Shown in pieces: positions 4,601 through 5,724 of a stretch of 5,724 bases of DNA (position 1 is the first letter of the stretch; each line of letters begins with the position of its first letter). The position numbers and the translations under genes are program-made. The stretch comes from Deltaproteobacteria bacterium (GTDB lineage Bacteria; Myxococcota_A; UBA796), in assembly GCA_002707085.1 (NCBI GenBank), contig PALY01000085.1, positions 1 through 5,724 on the forward strand, written 5' to 3'. Under the pieces are notes generated by a model, which saw only the letters and a program-made list of their open reading frames with translations, ran no database searches and was not told where the DNA came from.

Positions 4601-5724
4601 TCATCTTCAAACCCATCGCAGTTGTTGTCGAGTCCATCACTGCAGACCTCTATGGCGCCGGGATTGACCCCTGGATTCGTATCGTCGCAATCACCGTCCG
4701 CTTCCGAGTAGCCATCACCATCATCGTCGAATCCATCGGTTTCTTCATCCACAATGAGATCACAATCATTGTCGATATCATCAATTATCTCGATGCAGCT
4801 AGGACAGATATCCGAATTGTCATCGTCACAATCGTCACCGCCATACTCTGGCGCATCATGGCCATCGACATCGGCATCGTAGTCGCTCAGACCGTCGCAG
4901 TCGGTATCAATACCGTCGTAGAAAATTTCCTCCATACCTGGATGAAGCTCCGGATCATCGTCATCACAATCCGTTCCACCGTAATCGGATGACTGGTAGC
5001 CATCGCCGTCGAAATCATAGTCGTCTTCACCGCCACAATCGCTATCCGTTCCATCGTACCAAAGGTCTGTGGCTCCCGGATAAACCGCTGCATCGGTGTC
5101 ATCGCAGTCACCGCCACCCCACTCGATGGGCATGTGTCCGTCAGCGTCTGCATCAAAGTCATTGTTACCCGCGCAGTCACCGTCTACGCCGTCGTACCAG
5201 GTATCTTCTCCTCCCGGATACACCAGGGGATCAGAGTCATCGCAATCATCGCCACCCCCAAGTTCACCGATAAACCCATCGCCATCCACATCCGCGGGGG
5301 GCCGTCCAACCATACTGATCGACGCATTGGGGTTGTCAGGATCATTGGAGATTACGATCGCAAACGCTGTACGCGTTTCTCCGTCCAACGGCTCGAACGC
5401 AAGTTCCACACTCACTGCGATACCGGACTCCAACACATAAGGAGCCTCTTCTTCTATCGAGAACGAACCGGATTCATCTGCCAGAATCAGTGCAGATATC
5501 TCCAATGGTGCAGCCTCTTCAGCGCAATCATTCAACAGTGTCACAGACGTTGACGTGCGCGTAGATGCAGAAGAGTCCAACAAAACAGCAGGAGGAAGAA
5601 TGACCAAATTGCGGCACAGATCTTCTGCTTCACCGGTATCGTCGTCCGGCGGGGCCGACGAATCGTCCGGTGGTGGGCTGGATGTGTCATCCGAAACGAC
5701 CGGTGGGTCGCCCGTGTCTACAGG
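1648..5724 (-). CDS. Giant secreted Asp-rich protein: Ig-like + MopE repeats + lamin-tail + FG-GAP propeller (5'-partial)
   Basis: At least 1,358 codons of one uninterrupted frame are visible, and it is still open at the window edge. The TTG at 5605-5607 (residue 1 in the numbering used here) is not a convincing start. Codons upstream continue as an Asp/Pro/Ser/Thr-rich linker typical of the region behind an export signal. Domains in order are: an Ig-like choice-of-anchor-D/ASPM-type domain (about residues 13-101), eight MopE-type repeats (106-498), a lamin-tail domain (about 501-664), four MopE-type repeats (668-870), and a seven-blade FG-GAP propeller (about 885-1319). The protein stops right after the last blade, with no visible C-terminal sorting signal. 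Families of this kind are extracellular or outer-surface proteins, and the MopE motif takes its name from a copper-binding methanotroph protein. Surface attachment or metal/calcium binding is a reasonable inference, but no specific function can be assigned. The type is common in Myxococcota/Bradymonadota-like genomes. The gene is convergent with the HtrA gene. Confidence 0.9.
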   Translation of the reverse strand, partial: PVDTGDPPVVSDDTSSPPPDDSSAPPDDDTGEAEDLCRNLVILPPAVLLDSSASTRTSTSVTLLNDCAEEAAPLEISALILADESGSFSIEEEAPYVLESGIAVSVELAFEPLDGETRTAFAIVISNDPDNPNASISMVGRPPADVDGDGFIGELGGGDDCDDSDPLVYPGGEDTWYDGVDGDCAGNNDFDADADGHMPIEWGGGDCDDTDAAVYPGATDLWYDGTDSDCGGEDDYDFDGDGYQSSDYGGTDCDDDDPELHPGMEEIFYDGIDTDCDGLSDYDADVDGHDAPEYGGDDCDDDNSDICPSCIEIIDDIDNDCDLIVDEETDGFDDDGDGYSEADGDCDDTNPGVNPGAIEVCSDGLDNNCDGFEDEEGALDCSDWYIDGDGDGYGGGDPRCLCASDEEYNSPYGTDCDDASSVIGPDAADAWYDGVDTDCDGWSDYDADRDGHDGIDYGGADCDDSTDTVHPDVEETYYDGLDSNCDGWSDFDADHDGHDGLDYGGSDCDDLNPDRSPTTPEVRDLLDQDCDEWVDEDFVVEGDVIVSEIMVTPLYTSDWDGEYFELFNTTDFPIDLLNWSIVDADDVGFTVTDSLVIEAGDYVVMGVNDNPDDNGGVAVDYVYDHSIFNFSHEADVARLSLDDRMISAVGYSRAWGVEVGASIGVDPDFADDATLTLSSVWCSQRSTMASSDYGTPGEINDSCLETDWDGDGFTELDGDCDDWNLDIHPMAEEACDGFDNDCDGDIDEGAAIGAAYWYYDGDGDGFGDPYTSFFLCEPLEGFVGDSSDCDDMDASRNPLQVEVWYDGVDTDCDGWSDFDADFDEYDSSAHEGSDCDDSDASVNPGMIDDWYDGVDADCGGEDDYDSDGDGYRSDSHDGSDCNDEDPYVNPATPEAWNGIDDNCVGGIDDFMVMGFSTMVIAADSAIHLGYESGISTGDFNDDGTPDLAIGADQGGYYAEGMVWLLDGSEPWGLVGTPMATSYSRISGSAAGNYLGAMGPKQVDLIAGSAADLVVAGTDALDGHAMCLFDGAMLDGPQNCTDAYATWVGADDDYPHVVSHLDYNGDGVAELFYADSWSSASDTGKVYAFSGAEITPGEYDLLTDNDWRIDGRHAYDYVGSQLSGADINADGYDDLFIGAYGDDHPHPKTGSVFVFLGGAESTTPVRTAQFDKDAHIYGSETNAMVGRYSPSAVSDVNGDGSNDFIVSSPGSESVHVFFDAGLLVGGGYDTDSADVSVYGTEESDWFGMGMAVSDLDGDGFSDLTIGAPDESSPGSGAADSEGHVYIFFGAEIETSTMTADDAGAHFRGRANQDNFGALIRSGFDMNLDGRDDLAISAPGNTLTTTNAGQVHLLLMPPGR
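1651..2955 (-). repeat. Seven-bladed FG-GAP / integrin-alpha-type beta-propeller
   Basis: Residues about 885-1319 of the giant protein contain seven tandem FG-GAP-like units. Their key aspartates are at 899, 964 (degenerate), 1022, 1086, 1155, 1214 and 1284, spaced 58-70 residues apart as expected for propeller blades. Calcium-type loops are visible as DFNDDGTPD, DYNGDGVAE, DINADGYDD, DVNGDGSND, DLDGDGFSD and DMNLDGRDD. They are typically followed by LxIGAP-like strands and a VYxFFG strand. Seven is the blade number of integrin alpha heads, and the protein ends right after blade seven, so a closed propeller forming the outermost domain is a reasonable inference. It likely mediates binding; the ligand is unknown. 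Confidence 0.88.
2998..3606 (-). repeat. MopE-type metal-binding repeat array 2 (four units)
   Basis: Four further units lie at residues about 668-870 of the giant protein, with cysteine pairs 681/703, 750/773, 796/819 and 842/864. Units 10-12 keep the exact 46-residue period seen in array 1. Unit 9 is the short variant (EACDGFDNDCDGDIDEG), and unit 10 carries the long DGDGDGFGDPYTSFFLCE insert. The last unit is degenerate: DCNDED replaces DCDDxD and NGIDDNCVGGIDD replaces WYDGVDxDCDG. That suggests it is an array-edge unit leading into the propeller. Confidence 0.87.
3616..4107 (-). other. Lamin-tail (LTD) domain between the two MopE arrays
   Basis: Residues about 501-664 of the giant protein show the bacterial lamin-tail pattern. 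VIVSEIMVTP opens it, EYFELFNTTDFPIDLLNW is the core signature of the Ig-like LTD fold, and SLVIEAGDYVVMG gives the next strands. The sequence closes with the usual SSDYGTPGEINDSC ending. In secreted bacterial proteins this domain is a structural or adhesion module found beside nucleases, propellers and cadherin-like repeats. Here it carries no catalytic neighbour. It splits the MopE repeats into blocks of eight and four. Confidence 0.85.
4114..5292 (-). repeat. MopE-type metal-binding repeat array 1 (eight units)
   Basis: Eight units lie at residues about 106-498 of the giant protein. A standard unit reads DxDxDGx(n)GGxDCDDxD, then a PG turn, WYDGVDxDCDG and SDYDADxDGH. Unit cysteine pairs are 122/145, 168/191, 214/237, 260/282, 307/330, 377/400, 423/446 and 469/491. 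Units 1-4 and 6-8 repeat with an exact 46-residue (138-bp) period. Unit 5 is shorter at its N-terminal end and follows the PGAIEVCSDGLDNNCDG variant. Unit 6 begins with the longer DGDGDGYGGGD form and carries extra cysteines at 361 and 363. Unit 4 has a CPSC pair (268/271). The family is annotated as a putative metal-binding motif. Calcium binding through the DxDxDG loops is likely, and copper is possible. Confidence 0.88.
5305..5571 (-). other. Ig-like choice-of-anchor-D / ASPM-type domain
   Basis: Residues about 13-101 of the giant protein follow the pattern of these beta-sandwich domains: TSVTLLNDCAEEAAPLEIS, then GSFSI, a hydrophobic VSVELAFEPLDGE strand, and the closing AIVISNDPDNPNASISMVG. 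The SNDPDNP turn near the end is a hallmark of this group. In bacterial surface proteins such domains act as stalk or spacer modules. The assignment is by pattern only, and the N-terminal boundary is approximate. Confidence 0.7.
5608..5724 (-). other. Low-complexity Asp/Pro/Ser/Thr linker, N-terminal visible end of the giant protein
   Basis: Reading the minus strand in the frame of the giant gene from 5724 down to 5608 gives 39 codons without a stop. They include runs such as SSPPPDDSSAPPDDDTGEAE. Disordered acidic Pro/Ser/Thr stretches like this usually follow a signal peptide or lipoprotein cysteine in myxobacterial surface proteins, tethering the folded part to the membrane. The expected signal sequence would lie just beyond the window edge. 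This is an inference from family pattern. Confidence 0.75.

Noticed and set aside
4114..5292. Possible CRISPR-like array because of the regular 138-bp spacing
   Set aside because: The repetition is protein-coding, in phase with the reading frame and degenerate at third positions. There are no short identical repeats with unrelated spacers.

Overview
The window looks like marine or environmental metagenomic or single-cell DNA in two blocks of different composition that meet inside two broken genes. Hand counting gives about 35% G+C for bases 1-480; rows sampled to the right run about 48-63%. No RNA gene, CRISPR array, insertion sequence, origin or confident promoter was seen. Both outer ends of the window cut through genes.

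Left block (1 to about 480): the last 60 codons of an FtsK/SpoIIIE DNA translocase (+ strand) end exactly where the stop codon of a convergent PhnE-type phosphonate/phosphite ABC transporter permease (- strand) begins. The FtsK tail reads GIVGPSEGSKAREVL, the form I associate with Firmicutes and Chloroflexi-like bacteria rather than with alpha- or gammaproteobacteria. The PhnE gene has lost its upstream half at about base 480.

Right block (about 481 to 5724): a DegP/HtrA-family periplasmic serine protease (+ strand) begins abruptly without a signal peptide, just before the catalytic histidine, and runs through two PDZ domains to a stop at 1644. Three bases further on is the stop codon of a very large convergent gene (- strand, 1648 to beyond 5724). 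It encodes a secreted or surface Asp-rich protein. In order from the N-terminal side it has an Asp/Pro/Ser/Thr linker, an Ig-like choice-of-anchor-D/ASPM-type domain, eight MopE-type metal-binding repeats, a lamin-tail domain, four more MopE-type repeats, and a seven-bladed FG-GAP (integrin-alpha-like) propeller. Such proteins are typical of Myxococcota, Bradymonadota and related former Deltaproteobacteria, so that is the likely source of this block.

The main points are: (1) the coincident truncation of PhnE and HtrA at a composition step, most simply a chimeric join rather than a natural locus; and (2) the architecture of the giant protein, with a 46-residue (138-bp) repeat period, a constant 22-23-residue cysteine spacing in all twelve MopE units, and a calcium-type loop in six of seven propeller blades. 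I see no evidence of a multi-gene undescribed system. The neighbouring genes are ordinary single genes with no evident shared pathway.
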